A stretch of DNA of 64,000 nt. Origin: SAR202 cluster bacterium (GTDB lineage: Bacteria > Chloroflexota > Dehalococcoidia > Lucifugimonadales > UBA2962). The notes beneath the pieces were generated by a model that worked only from the letters and a program-made list of their open reading frames with translations, had not been told where the DNA came from and did no database searches. Positions 36,099-44,936 of this stretch are shown in pieces. Both the position numbers and the translations under genes were made by a program. The stretch lies in NCBI GenBank assembly GCA_022447925.1, contig JAKUTS010000007.1:40355-104354 (forward strand), read 5' to 3'. How positions within the stretch are numbered: the first letter of the stretch is position 1; the number at the start of each line of letters is the position of its first letter.

Positions 36099-36233
36099 TG
36101 TTTACCTGCCACTTATTGAGATATTCTATTATCTTCCAGATCAGGTTAAAAACAACATTTATTATCAAAGGATTATTTCTATATAGCCCGGAACTGTATG
36201 ATTGTATTAGGTTTTGCGCTATCAACACTTTAG

Positions 36234-36965
36234 ATGAACAACACAAATACGTATATTAATAAGTCTATATTGGGTATATTTGCTCATCCTGATGATGAAA
36301 CTTCTGGGGCTGGATGCACTTTTACAAAATTTGCTCGAATGGGAGCAAATGTAACTGTTATCACAGCTACAAGAGGTGAGCTTGGAACATTAGGCACAGG
36401 AGATCTATCAGTTAGTAGGGAGCAATTACCAGGAGTACGTGAAAATGAACTGCGACAGGTATTAGCATTGTTCGGAGCAAATCCCCCGATACTGCTTGGT
36501 TATAAAGACCAAGAAGTACAACATGAAGAAACGGAAGTCATAGCAGGCACACTGCTCAATTATATGAAACGTATTGAACCTGATGTGGTAATTACTTTTG
36601 GTCCTCAGGGAATATCTAAGCATTCTGATCATATTGCTATACATAACGCGTCGCTCAGCGCATTCAATTTTTACAAGCTAGACATCGCTAAAAAGGTGAA
36701 TTTACTATACATAGCAATACCGGAATCAGTAGCCAAAGAATTTGATCTCGATATAGATGGACCAGAAATTAAACCTAACGTTTACGTACCGGCACGTGAC
36801 GACATTAATGTCAAAATTAAAGCATTAAGAACATATAAATCCCAAGAAGACGCCCAAGAGTTTGCGGAATGGCTTAAGAATAGCATGGATTATTATGAAT
36901 CTTTTAGGTTAGTTGGTGTTGATGGAGATGAGCCTGTTGCCTTTGAGGACTTGTTAGCAGATTAA
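36234..36965 (+). CDS. PIG-L/LmbE-family zinc deacetylase
   Basis: A 243-residue protein with the catalytic AHPDDE motif (GIFAHPDDETSGAG, about residues 17-24) and the second metal His in GISKHSDHIAIH. LmbE-like enzymes remove N-acetyl groups from GlcNAc conjugates, for example in bacillithiol or mycothiol synthesis or detoxification. No partner gene of a low-molecular-weight thiol pathway is adjacent, so the substrate is unknown. It reads alone ahead of tRNA-Met. Confidence 0.9.
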   Translation: MNNTNTYINKSILGIFAHPDDETSGAGCTFTKFARMGANVTVITATRGELGTLGTGDLSVSREQLPGVRENELRQVLALFGANPPILLGYKDQEVQHEETEVIAGTLLNYMKRIEPDVVITFGPQGISKHSDHIAIHNASLSAFNFYKLDIAKKVNLLYIAIPESVAKEFDLDIDGPEIKPNVYVPARDDINVKIKALRTYKSQEDAQEFAEWLKNSMDYYESFRLVGVDGDEPVAFEDLLAD

Positions 36966-37062
36966 TTATGGTAACAAAACACTCTAGTAAAACCGATATA
37001 CTATAAATCCCTAGCTGAATTATAGTAGTCTATTATTCCAAGCTTATCAGTTTGTAACACAG

Positions 37063-37135
<73 letters not shown>

Positions 37136-37191
37136 CATAAACATAATACTATTCCAATTCGTTATACTAGTAGTATGACTTTGGGGGATAA

Positions 37192-37800
37192 ATGAACTTC
37201 AGTAAATTTCTCATATTAATTGGTTTGGTTTTATGCTTCTTATTAATCAGTATTGCATGTGGTAGCTCAGGCGACTCAACTGAAGGAGTAATAACTATTG
37301 ATACTCCCATTCCGGAAGTAATTGAAGACCAAACTTCTCAGGAAAGTCTAGATGAGACCGTCAAAACGGACGAGGAAATAACTACCGAATTTACTACATG
37401 CCTTAGAGACTATGGTTACGATATTCCAGACCCGACCTTAAATGCCGACGGCACTGTTGATTTGGAACAACTGAGAGACAGTATTATGACTGACCCGAAT
37501 TTCGATATTAATAGTGAGAAAACTGTACAGGTATTTGAGGACTGTCTGCCTTTATTGGAAGATGCAACTTTTGCAGCAGCTCCTACTCAGGAAGATCAAA
37601 TACAACTTCAGGACAATCTCTTAATGTTCGCAGAGTGTATTAGGGGAAATGGTATAGATGTTCCTGATCCTGAGTTCTCAGATGATCCTCGTTTGATCAT
37701 GCAATCAATGTTTGAAGATGTAACTATGACCCCTAAAGTTGAGAAAGCGATGGAGTCATGCAGTGGAATCATATTTGGACAAGGTCCAAGAAGCGAATAA
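37192..37800 (+). CDS. Lipoprotein with two Cys-Arg/Pro-Asp-Pro repeats
   Basis: The 202-residue protein opens with a lipoprotein signal (LIGLVLCFLLISIACGSS, lipobox Cys about 23). Two related units follow, each with C-[LI]-R-x-x-G-x-[D]-[IV]-P-D-P (CLRDYGYDIPDP about 68-79 and CIRGNGIDVPDP about 150-161) and a second Cys about 50 (first unit) or 37 (second unit) residues later. This C-M/L/I-R-x-x-G signature recurs in Actinobacteria and Chloroflexota lipoproteins located next to MacAB-like efflux genes. It is the first gene of such an operon here; its function is unknown. GGGGG precedes the ATG. Confidence 0.75.
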   Translation: MNFSKFLILIGLVLCFLLISIACGSSGDSTEGVITIDTPIPEVIEDQTSQESLDETVKTDEEITTEFTTCLRDYGYDIPDPTLNADGTVDLEQLRDSIMTDPNFDINSEKTVQVFEDCLPLLEDATFAAAPTQEDQIQLQDNLLMFAECIRGNGIDVPDPEFSDDPRLIMQSMFEDVTMTPKVEKAMESCSGIIFGQGPRSE

Positions 37801-37849
37801 TGAGTGATTCAATATATAGCTATTGGATACCCAGGTCATATCACCAAAA

Positions 37850-39556
37850 ATGACTAAGAGAATATCAATAATTGCAGCCGGCTTAGTAGTCGTTGTTATT
37901 ATCATCCTGATTGTGCTACTAACTACCCAAGATATATTCAATTTAACAGGCACTGAAGAGGAAAATGACCGTCAAATGATTTCAACTGCTTTAATACAAC
38001 GTAAGGATTTAAGAACTTTTGAAAAAATAGACGGTGTGCTCGAATATGGATCCGAGATCCAAGTCTTGCCTAGTAACAATGGAGTATTGACTTATATTAT
38101 CGCTGAGGGCGAAGACATATTTAGGGGTACTTTATTATTTAAGTACTACAAGTCCGTTACCGAAACAGAGATGTTAACGGCTGAGAATCAAATAGCGGCG
38201 GCAGATAGCGCGGTAGCCCAGGCTGAAGCGGCTTTGGAGGCATTAACTTCTGGTGCTACAGACGCTCAAATAGCGTCGGCAGATAGCGCGGTAGCCCAGG
38301 CTGAAGCCACATTAGTGACCTCTAATTCTTCTGTAGATACACAATGGGTGACCTTCCGGATTGCTCGACAATCATACTGCGATTTGTCTGGTAAATTAGG
38401 TTCATCAGTCTGGACTGCTCAGGTGTATAAAGCAGTATGCCCTGATTCGGAAAACGCAATGACTGTCACAGCTGCTGGTTTATTATTAAACAGTATTTTT
38501 GATGAGCCTCAACTTGTCACTGTTGGCAACGAATTATTAATTGCATATGAAAATTACAAAAAGGGCCTGGAGACACAGATTTCTTCTTCAAAGGCTTTGG
38601 AATCGGCTAAGGCACAGAGGCTGGCACTGGATGAGGCAGCCACAGTAGCGGATCTTAATAATGCAAATAAGGCTTTAGAATCAGCTAAGGCATCTTTAAG
38701 ATTAGCAGAACATAACAGCGACGAACTGATTGGGATGATGATGGCGACCGTTGCCATGTATGGTGAGCACCCCGCATGGCGTTCATTTGAGACAGGAATG
38801 TCTGCAGGTGATGATATATATCAATTAGAACAAAATTTAGTGTCTTTAGGTTACGATAAAGATAAATCTATTCTGATCGATAGAGAATTTGACGAGAATA
38901 CTCATAAAGCGGTAGAAGCTATGCAGTCTCTGATGGGAGTCTCGGTAACTGGCAAGCTTAGTTTCAAGGACATACTTTTTATACCAGGACCTTCTGTCGT
39001 CCAGTACTCTTCTTCACATACAGAATTAGGAGCAATGATTGTTACAACTAACCCTGTGTTAGGACTGATTCCTATTGAAAAAGTGATTGAAAAGAGTGGA
39101 GAGCCAGAGGTTACTAAGTCATTACAGAAGGTTAACAGTTCAATTGAAGTCGCGAACCAAGATCTTGTAGGCGTTGGTCTCTCTGTATCAATAGAACTTC
39201 CTGATGAGAATATTATTGCAGGCACAATTTCCGACATAGGTGAGATTGCGGTAATACCGTTGGGTAATCAAGGCGAGCCTTATCTAGAGATAGTTATTGC
39301 AATCGATGAAGTAGAAAGTTTTCCGGAGTGGACAGGAGCTACGGTTACAGTTTCAGTCACGAAGAAGTTAGCGTCCGACGTTCTTGCGGCTCCGGTAACA
39401 AGTTTGTTAGCTGTGCTGGGAGGAGGCTATGCAATAGAAATTATTGAAAATGGATTGACAAAGTTGGTTCCTGTGTCTGTAGGTCTATATGCAGATGGAT
39501 ACGTGGAAATAGATGGAGACGGGATAAAAGAAGGAACCGAGGTAATAGTGCCGTAA
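37850..39556 (+). CDS. MacA/HlyD-like membrane fusion protein with peptidoglycan-binding domain
   Basis: An inner-membrane-anchored periplasmic adaptor of a MacAB-like system. One N-terminal helix (ISIIAAGLVVVVIIILIVLL), a lipoyl-like half (IQVLPSNNGVLTYIIAEGEDIFRGTLLF), a coiled-coil hairpin built of AADSAVAQAEA and KALESAKA repeats, a peptidoglycan-binding fold (IYQLEQNLVSLGYDKDK ... ALQSLMGVSVTGKLS-like), then a beta-barrel and membrane-proximal domain. A 41-bp DNA segment is duplicated with 78-bp period (38189 and 38267, one mismatch). I use ATG 37850; TTG 37823 is an in-frame alternative and neither has a strong site. Confidence 0.85.
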   Translation: MTKRISIIAAGLVVVVIIILIVLLTTQDIFNLTGTEEENDRQMISTALIQRKDLRTFEKIDGVLEYGSEIQVLPSNNGVLTYIIAEGEDIFRGTLLFKYYKSVTETEMLTAENQIAAADSAVAQAEAALEALTSGATDAQIASADSAVAQAEATLVTSNSSVDTQWVTFRIARQSYCDLSGKLGSSVWTAQVYKAVCPDSENAMTVTAAGLLLNSIFDEPQLVTVGNELLIAYENYKKGLETQISSSKALESAKAQRLALDEAATVADLNNANKALESAKASLRLAEHNSDELIGMMMATVAMYGEHPAWRSFETGMSAGDDIYQLEQNLVSLGYDKDKSILIDREFDENTHKAVEAMQSLMGVSVTGKLSFKDILFIPGPSVVQYSSSHTELGAMIVTTNPVLGLIPIEKVIEKSGEPEVTKSLQKVNSSIEVANQDLVGVGLSVSIELPDENIIAGTISDIGEIAVIPLGNQGEPYLEIVIAIDEVESFPEWTGATVTVSVTKKLASDVLAAPVTSLLAVLGGGYAIEIIENGLTKLVPVSVGLYADGYVEIDGDGIKEGTEVIVP

Positions 39557-39564
39557 TAATAGTC

Positions 39565-40266
39565 ATGAAAGAACCTTCTGCCCATACTATTCCAGCCGTA
39601 GAGCTTGTTGATGTAAGTAAGACTTACCCAGGCACACCACCTGTTAAAGCGCTTTCCAATATTTCAATGTCTGTCTCTGAAGGTGAATTCATCGGGATAA
39701 TTGGAGCATCAGGGAGTGGTAAGTCAACCTTGCTTCATGTAATTGGAACTTTAACTCGACCAACCGGTGGATCCGTTTTTATAAATGGATTAGAGACCTC
39801 AGATTTGACAGACCAAGAATTATCTGGCGTTCGCTCTAGATATGTGGGTTTTATATTCCAAGACTTTTTCCTTCTTCCTGGATTCACTGCTCAGGAGAAT
39901 GTTGAAAACGGATTACTATATACTGACTTTCCTTCAAAAGAAAGAAAGGAACGTGCCAGGGAAATATTAGATCGAGTAGGCTTGTCTCACAGAGTTAATC
40001 ATTTGCCGAACGAGATGTCAGGCGGCGAACAGCAGAGGGTAGCTGTAGCTAGAGCATTAGTGCACCAGCCAGCTTTTGTTTTAGCAGATGAACCTACCGG
40101 AAATTTGGATTCTACAAACACCGCAGCAGTTTTGGAATTACTGATCGCACTTAATTTAGATGGCACAACTGTAATAATGATTACTCATGACCAGGAAGTA
40201 GCGGATAAAAGTTCACGAAAAATAAGTTTCAAAGATGGCGAAATTGATGACAGGCTGGACGGGTAA
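39565..40266 (+). CDS. ABC transporter ATP-binding protein (MacB/LolD type)
   Basis: The 233-residue ATPase has Walker A GASGSGKST, signature MSGGEQQRVAVARAL, Walker B FVLADEPTGNLDS and the T-x-V-M-I-T-H-D switch. NLDS after Walker B and the L-x-x-V-x-K-x-Y-x-G start are typical of LolD/MacB mechanotransmission-type ABC proteins. It follows the fusion protein by 8 bases and precedes the permease by 2. Confidence 0.93.
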   Translation: MKEPSAHTIPAVELVDVSKTYPGTPPVKALSNISMSVSEGEFIGIIGASGSGKSTLLHVIGTLTRPTGGSVFINGLETSDLTDQELSGVRSRYVGFIFQDFFLLPGFTAQENVENGLLYTDFPSKERKERAREILDRVGLSHRVNHLPNEMSGGEQQRVAVARALVHQPAFVLADEPTGNLDSTNTAAVLELLIALNLDGTTVIMITHDQEVADKSSRKISFKDGEIDDRLDG

Positions 40267-40268
40267 AA

Positions 40269-41486
40269 GTGCGTAAGGCGTCAAGGCATAACGGTAATTT
40301 ACCAAGTAGCCATTTAACACTCATTGATATTTTTAAAGTTAGTGTATCTGGACTTAGGACCCGTAAATTAAGATCTGCCTTGTCAGCTTTAGGGATAACA
40401 ATTGGAATAGCTGCAGTAGTCGGTGTTCTTGGATTGTCAGCATCCGGCAATGCTGATCTGATAAGGGAGTTAGATTCCCTTGGTACCAACCTGCTAACTA
40501 TAGAAGCAGGCCAGGGTTTTGGTGCTGAGGAAGCATCGCTGCCTGATGGAGCAGCAGCGATGCTCCGGAGGATTACTCCAGTATATGAAGTTTCTTCAGT
40601 GACTAGAATTTCCGGGCAGGTTTTCAGAAATAATCTGATAGAAGATGGTAGAACTAAAGGGATCACTATAATAGCTTCAGATTTAAATCTACTACAATCG
40701 CAGCGTGGTAGCATGCAAAACGGTTATTTCCTTAATGAACTAAACTCAACATATCCTGTAGTGGTTTTAGGTTCGGTTGCTGCCGAGAGGCTCGGCATAC
40801 AAGATACAACAGATTCAAAGTTGTTATGGATTGGGCAAGAATGGTTTTCTCTAATCGGAATTATGAACCCTTTGCCATTGGCAGCAGATTTGGATCGGGC
40901 AGCTATCATTGGATATGGCGCAGCCGAGGAGTATTTTGGTCATGATGGGCAAGTAGACACCATATATGTCAGAGCTTATCCAGAGCATGTCGAAGATGTT
41001 CGGTCTGTTATGCCAGCTACAGTAAATCCTGAAAACCCAGAAGAAGTTCAGGTAAGTCGCGCATCGGACGTTTTAGAGGCACGGGCTGTCGCTAATTCCA
41101 CATTTACTAATCTTTTTATGGGATTAGGGGCTGTCGCACTTTTGGTAGGCGGTATCGGAATTGCTAATGTCATGGTTATTGCTGTTATAGAAAGAAGGAG
41201 TGAAATCGGTTTGCGTAGAGCAATTGGTGCTACTAAACTCCATATAGGGGTGCAATTTATAACCGAATCTCTTTTACTAGCTTGTGTCGGCGGAGCAATG
41301 GGAATAATAGTAGGCATGATTGTTACGGCTGTATACGCCAGCACGCAAGGTTGGTATATAGTAATCCCCCAAAGTGCGATTTATATTGGTATAGGATCTT
41401 CGGTTTTGATAGGAGGAGTCGCAGGCTTTTATCCAGCAATGCGGGCTGCTAACATGTCTCCAACAGAGGCGTTAAGGTCGAATTAA
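40269..41486 (+). CDS. MacB-like ABC permease (FtsX domain)
   Basis: A 405-residue permease: N-terminal helix (SALSALGITIGIAAVVGVLGL), a large extracytoplasmic MacB_PCD domain (about 60-270), and three C-terminal helices in the FtsX domain with VMVIAVIERRSEIGLRRAIGA, the conserved E-R-x-x-E-I-G-x-R-x-A-x-G-A cytoplasmic loop. Unlike MacB it is not fused to its ATPase. With the lipoprotein, adaptor and ATPase it forms a tripartite-like export or lipoprotein-linked system. The start is GTG. Confidence 0.93.
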   Translation: MRKASRHNGNLPSSHLTLIDIFKVSVSGLRTRKLRSALSALGITIGIAAVVGVLGLSASGNADLIRELDSLGTNLLTIEAGQGFGAEEASLPDGAAAMLRRITPVYEVSSVTRISGQVFRNNLIEDGRTKGITIIASDLNLLQSQRGSMQNGYFLNELNSTYPVVVLGSVAAERLGIQDTTDSKLLWIGQEWFSLIGIMNPLPLAADLDRAAIIGYGAAEEYFGHDGQVDTIYVRAYPEHVEDVRSVMPATVNPENPEEVQVSRASDVLEARAVANSTFTNLFMGLGAVALLVGGIGIANVMVIAVIERRSEIGLRRAIGATKLHIGVQFITESLLLACVGGAMGIIVGMIVTAVYASTQGWYIVIPQSAIYIGIGSSVLIGGVAGFYPAMRAANMSPTEALRSN

Positions 41487-41540
41487 CTGTTTCTGTTAAT
41501 CAATCTTTGCGAAGTAAGTTCTTCATAACGAAAGGGAATA

Positions 41541-42329
41541 TTGAGTTTGTATCGAGATTTAGATGGTAAGGTTGCTATAGTCACTGGCTCGACTGCGGGG
41601 ATAGGGGAAGCAGTAGCTGTTAATTTAGCTAGGCAGGGAGTACGAGTAGTGGTAAACGGAACAAACCGACAACGGGGAGCGGAAGTCGTCAGTAACATAC
41701 GTTCTTTTGGAGGAGAAGCTGTTTTCGTTCCGGCAGATGTTTCAGATCCGGCACATGTAATCGGGTTGGTGAACTGTACCATTGATTCTTTCGGCAGGTT
41801 GGATATTGCGTGTAACAACGCCGGAAATGAAGGTAGAGGTTTAGACGCTCACACCTATGAAGAAAATGTATGGGACTCTACTATTGCATTGAATTTAACA
41901 GGAGTATTTCTTTGTATGAAATACGAGTTACAGCAACTGATCAAGCAATATGAGTCAACAAAAGATAAAACCTTTAATGCCGCGATAGTAAATATGAGTT
42001 CTATAGCTGGGCTGGTTGGAGGAGCATCCCCTGCCTATAATGCCAGCAAACATGGGGTTATAGGCTTGACTAAACAAGCTGCCCTTGATTATGCAAAATA
42101 CAACATCAGGGTTAATGCAGTGTGTCCTGCTGTAACCAAAACACCAATGATCGAGAGGTTTTTAAGTACAGACCCTTCTCTCGTGACGAAATGGCAGTCC
42201 ATGCATCCTATTGGCAGGTTTGCTGAATCGGATGAGGTCGCATCTAGTGTGCTTTGGTTGCTAAGCAGTGAGTCATCATTTGTAACAGGAAGTTCAATTC
42301 CTGTAGACGGAGGGTGGACAGCACAATGA
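41541..42329 (+). CDS. Short-chain dehydrogenase/reductase (first of a tandem pair)
   Basis: A 262-residue classical SDR: cofactor motif VTGSTAGIGEAVAV (T-G-x-x-x-G-I-G), NNAGNEG, catalytic Ser in MSSIAGLVGG and Y-x-x-x-K in YNASKHG. The residues after the second strand (NGTNRQRGAE) suggest NADP more than NAD. It overlaps the next SDR, a clear paralogue (both have TAGIGEA, Q-R-G, GGWTAQ ending), by four bases, so the pair arose by tandem duplication. Substrate unknown. The start is TTG at 41541. Confidence 0.9.
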   Translation: MSLYRDLDGKVAIVTGSTAGIGEAVAVNLARQGVRVVVNGTNRQRGAEVVSNIRSFGGEAVFVPADVSDPAHVIGLVNCTIDSFGRLDIACNNAGNEGRGLDAHTYEENVWDSTIALNLTGVFLCMKYELQQLIKQYESTKDKTFNAAIVNMSSIAGLVGGASPAYNASKHGVIGLTKQAALDYAKYNIRVNAVCPAVTKTPMIERFLSTDPSLVTKWQSMHPIGRFAESDEVASSVLWLLSSESSFVTGSSIPVDGGWTAQ

Positions 42330-43120
42330 GTGGGCCCGTTCTATCCAACAGATTTAAGGGCCAGGTGGCTCTAGTTACCGGAGGGACTGCAGGTATTGGG
42401 GAAGCTGCCTCATTAGCTTATGCTAATGAGGGCGCTCAAGTGGTTTTAGTAGGACGAAATAGTCAACGAGGCCACAATGTTGTTAGTAAAATCCAAAATG
42501 ATGGTGGTACAGCTGAGTTTATTGAAGCTGATGTCAGTAACAGTGGAGAAGTCGATCAATTTATTAAAAGAACGGTGTCTAAATTTGGGCGTCTAGATGT
42601 TGCTTTCAATAACGCAGGAGTCACCGGTTCTGGAGGGATGATTCACCAATATCCGGAAGAGGAGTGGAATAGGACCATTGATATCAACCTAAAAGGGGTT
42701 TGGTTGTGCATGAAATATCAAATTCAGCAGATGTTGAATCAAAAACGATTAGAATCATCTGATAGCCAAGGTGTGATTGTGAACATGGCATCTATAGCTG
42801 GTCATGTTGCTAGCGCTTCGCCTGATTACTGTGCGAGTAAACACGGTGTCATAGGCTTAACTAAATCTGCAGCATTAAATTATGCATCTAAAGGGATTAG
42901 GGTAAATTCCGTTTCTCCCGCAAGTATTCATACACCGATGTTTGATCGGTTTGCTGAAGAAACCCCGGATCAAGTAAAAGTTTGGCGGGAATCACATCCT
43001 ATCGGTAGGATTGGTAAACCAGAGGAAGTTGCTGAGGCTGTTCTGTGGTTGAGTTCAAACAAAACAGGTTTTATAACTGGCACATCGTTGCTGATAGATG
43101 GCGGGTGGACCGCCCAATAA
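42326..43120 (+). CDS. Short-chain dehydrogenase/reductase (second of a tandem pair)
   Basis: A 264-residue SDR from ATG 42326, which overlaps the previous stop as ATGA. Motifs: VTGGTAGIGEAASLAY, NNAGVTGSGG, SIAGHVASASPDY, and Y-C-A-S-K. It shares the same closing sequence GGWTAQ and many other positions with the upstream SDR. Adjacent paralogues cotranscribed this way may form hetero-oligomers or act in sequence. No hydrolase or ligase neighbour hints at a substrate. Confidence 0.9.
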   Translation: MSGPVLSNRFKGQVALVTGGTAGIGEAASLAYANEGAQVVLVGRNSQRGHNVVSKIQNDGGTAEFIEADVSNSGEVDQFIKRTVSKFGRLDVAFNNAGVTGSGGMIHQYPEEEWNRTIDINLKGVWLCMKYQIQQMLNQKRLESSDSQGVIVNMASIAGHVASASPDYCASKHGVIGLTKSAALNYASKGIRVNSVSPASIHTPMFDRFAEETPDQVKVWRESHPIGRIGKPEEVAEAVLWLSSNKTGFITGTSLLIDGGWTAQ

Positions 43121-43228
43121 GTTTCTACATAAATATGAAAATGTTTGTCGCCACTTATAGCCTGATTAATTTTCAATCTATATATTAAGATTCGAGTAAA
43201 ATATACTTTAGTTGGTCGGTTTATATAT

Positions 43229-43258
43229 AAAAGCCCCCGATGTTCTACCATCGGGGGC
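43229..43258 (-). terminator. Intrinsic terminator of the minus-strand small RNA
   Basis: A perfect 10-bp GC-rich stem GCCCCCGATG / CATCGGGGGC with a 6-base loop (43233-43258) is followed on the minus strand by TTTTATATAT. On the plus strand no T-run follows, so it points to leftward transcription, though it could also slow readthrough from the SDR pair. Confidence 0.85.
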
Positions 43259-43326
43259 CACGAGGAGGAGTCGATGCTAGCCTAATGGGTCCCTTAGAGA
43301 AAGGCGGTAAGGGTCGGAGCATCGAC
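43229..43326 (-). ncRNA. Candidate structured small RNA with own promoter and terminator
   Basis: On the minus strand a strong promoter (see 43334-43362) predicts a start near 43326. The RNA would open with a 9-bp outer stem GTCGATGCT / AGCATCGAC (43318-43326 with 43270-43278), enclosing an inner CCCTTA / TAAGGG stem whose loop contains GCCT, complementary to the AGGC just 3' of it, so a 4-bp pseudoknot is possible. A single-stranded CU-rich segment TCCTCCTC (anti-Shine-Dalgarno-like) follows, then the terminator hairpin. About 98 nt. It has no open frame of note and is not SRP RNA (no GGAA loop), 6S, tmRNA or RNase P by inspection. It lies antisense to the SDR operon's 3' region and divergent from the exported-protein operon. 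Family unknown. Confidence 0.65.
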
Positions 43327-43333
43327 AAACCTC

Positions 43334-43362
43334 AACATACCATGTCATGTGTATAAGTGCAA
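43334..43362 (-). promoter_or_regulatory. Promoter of the minus-strand small RNA
   Basis: On the minus strand TTGCAC (43362-43357) and TATGTT (43339-43334) are separated by exactly 17 bases. The predicted start, about 8 bases after the -10, is the first base of the outer stem of the small RNA. No gene lies downstream on this strand other than the RNA. Confidence 0.65.
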
Positions 43363-43445
43363 CAATAACCACTATATATAGCGTGGGATTTTATTTGAGT
43401 AAGTTGGGAAAGTAGAGAGATATTGTCTAATTTAAGGTCAGATCG

Positions 43446-44372
43446 TTGTTAAGCAAGTTCAACAATGCTCAGTTCAGTACAACCCTTTTGTCATTAATGG
43501 TTTTGTTATTGATTTCAGTCAGTTGCGAATCTGAAATGGGTATAGGCAACCAAGACTTGAACTACCAATTGGATATGTCTCTTCAAAGTGCTGAGCGATA
43601 CCGAGTCGTAATGGCAGTCACAGATATTGCAATTGGAGATAATAGATTGGCATTTGCAATAATTGGCAAAGACGGACCATTAATTAAGGATCGAATTAAT
43701 ATAAAACTGTCAATTGCAAAGGATAATTTAGAAAGGTCTGTGACTCAGCTGGAAGCAGTATTTCAACCCTGGCCTCAGGGAAATGCGGGTGTTTACATTG
43801 CCAATGCAGATTTGAAGAATTCAGGAGAGTGGATTATTCATGCTATAGACCCTTTTAAACCAGATGAGGTTTTGGGTTCAGTTAAATTCTTAGTAAATAA
43901 AACTAGTTCATCTCCAAGCATTGGAGTAAAGCCAAAGCCTTTACAGAACTTAACCATCAAGGATGTTATTGATGTTAACCAGATAACTTCGTCCATAAAG
44001 CCTGATCTTGAGTTATATACAACATCGGTTTCTGAAGCTATAGATAATGGAAGACCTACGATTATTACTTTCGCTTCCCCATCATTTTGTCGTACTGCTA
44101 CTTGTGGTCCACAGTTAGAAATAATATCTTCATTAAATGCACGGTTTAGAGACAGGCTCGACCTGATCCATATAGAGGTGTATGAACGAAACGAGATAGG
44201 CAACGATGGTAATTATGAACTTCAGGTTTCAGGTCTTCTAAAAGAATGGGGTGTAAATTCAGAGCCCTTTACATTTTTGCTGGACAAGAATGGGATTATA
44301 GTTGCTAAATTTGAAGGATTTGTAACAGAGTTAGAACTGGAGAACAAGATAAAAGAGATGCTAGATATATAA
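43446..44372 (+). CDS. Exported thioredoxin-like lipoprotein
   Basis: A 308-residue protein with a lipoprotein signal (LLSLMVLLLISVSCES). The TTG start at 43446, with AAGG about 8 bases upstream, is needed for a full signal peptide; the in-frame ATG would leave only nine residues before the lipobox Cys. Residues about 1-170 are an immunoglobulin-like beta region; the rest is a thioredoxin-like fold with C-x-x-x-x-C (SPSFCRTATCGPQ), a spacing seen in some TlpA/SCO-like proteins, and PFTFLLDKNGIIVAKFEG. It likely acts outside the membrane in thiol or copper chemistry. It opens a rightward operon. Confidence 0.75.
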   Translation: MLSKFNNAQFSTTLLSLMVLLLISVSCESEMGIGNQDLNYQLDMSLQSAERYRVVMAVTDIAIGDNRLAFAIIGKDGPLIKDRINIKLSIAKDNLERSVTQLEAVFQPWPQGNAGVYIANADLKNSGEWIIHAIDPFKPDEVLGSVKFLVNKTSSSPSIGVKPKPLQNLTIKDVIDVNQITSSIKPDLELYTTSVSEAIDNGRPTIITFASPSFCRTATCGPQLEIISSLNARFRDRLDLIHIEVYERNEIGNDGNYELQVSGLLKEWGVNSEPFTFLLDKNGIIVAKFEGFVTELELENKIKEMLDI

Positions 44373-44927
44373 ATGAAAACCCAATTTGTTAAAGCTGCGC
44401 TATATATGGTGTTGACCATAATTATATTTTGTGAGTTTGGGCCTCCTGTTCTGTTTGCCCAGTCTGTAGAAAATAATGAAACAACTGTCTTCCTTCAAGA
44501 AGATGATATTCAGTTAGTAGTTATAGTCAATCCGTTGGAACCTACAGTAGGAACGATTCTGTTAACAGTCTCTCCTGTTATTTCAAGTAGCGGTGACGCG
44601 ATTCAAAACGCTATAGTTAAAATTCGAATGGAGGATGAAACGGGAGAAGAATTGTATGAATCTTACGCATTAAACACTCCTCAAAACCTAAATGATTATA
44701 AAACCAACTTCTTGTTGAAAAAGCCTGGTATGTGGGAGATTTTAATCACTGTTGAGAACAAAGATAAACCGGCTGTTAAATTCAATACGGAAATCACAGT
44801 TAAAGATAGGAATATTGTGGGAACAAAGATAGGCACAATAGTTTGGATAGTAGTTAGTCTTATTTTATTTTCTGGTGTTGGATACATTGCATTCAGGATT
44901 AGGAGTTCGACTAACAAATTACGATAG
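44373..44927 (+). CDS. Predicted membrane-anchored extracytoplasmic protein
   Basis: A 184-residue protein starting directly after the previous stop. An N-terminal signal helix (AALYMVLTIIIFCEFGPPVLF), a beta-rich extracytoplasmic domain (EIDIQLVVIVNP-like start, ending FNTEITVKDRN), and a C-terminal helix (TIVWIVVSLILFSGVGYIAF) with a short basic tail. I do not recognise a family. Its domain resembles the N-terminal beta region of the preceding protein in topology, suggesting a common assembly. Confidence 0.65.
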   Translation: MKTQFVKAALYMVLTIIIFCEFGPPVLFAQSVENNETTVFLQEDDIQLVVIVNPLEPTVGTILLTVSPVISSSGDAIQNAIVKIRMEDETGEELYESYALNTPQNLNDYKTNFLLKKPGMWEILITVENKDKPAVKFNTEITVKDRNIVGTKIGTIVWIVVSLILFSGVGYIAFRIRSSTNKLR

Positions 44928-44936
44928 ATTGGGGTT

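Noticed and set aside
43225..43330. SRP RNA (4.5S) identity for the minus-strand small RNA
   Set aside because: The conserved GGAA tetraloop helix and the flanking G-U-C-C-G-G-A-A-G-G pattern are absent on both strands; size alone does not support it.
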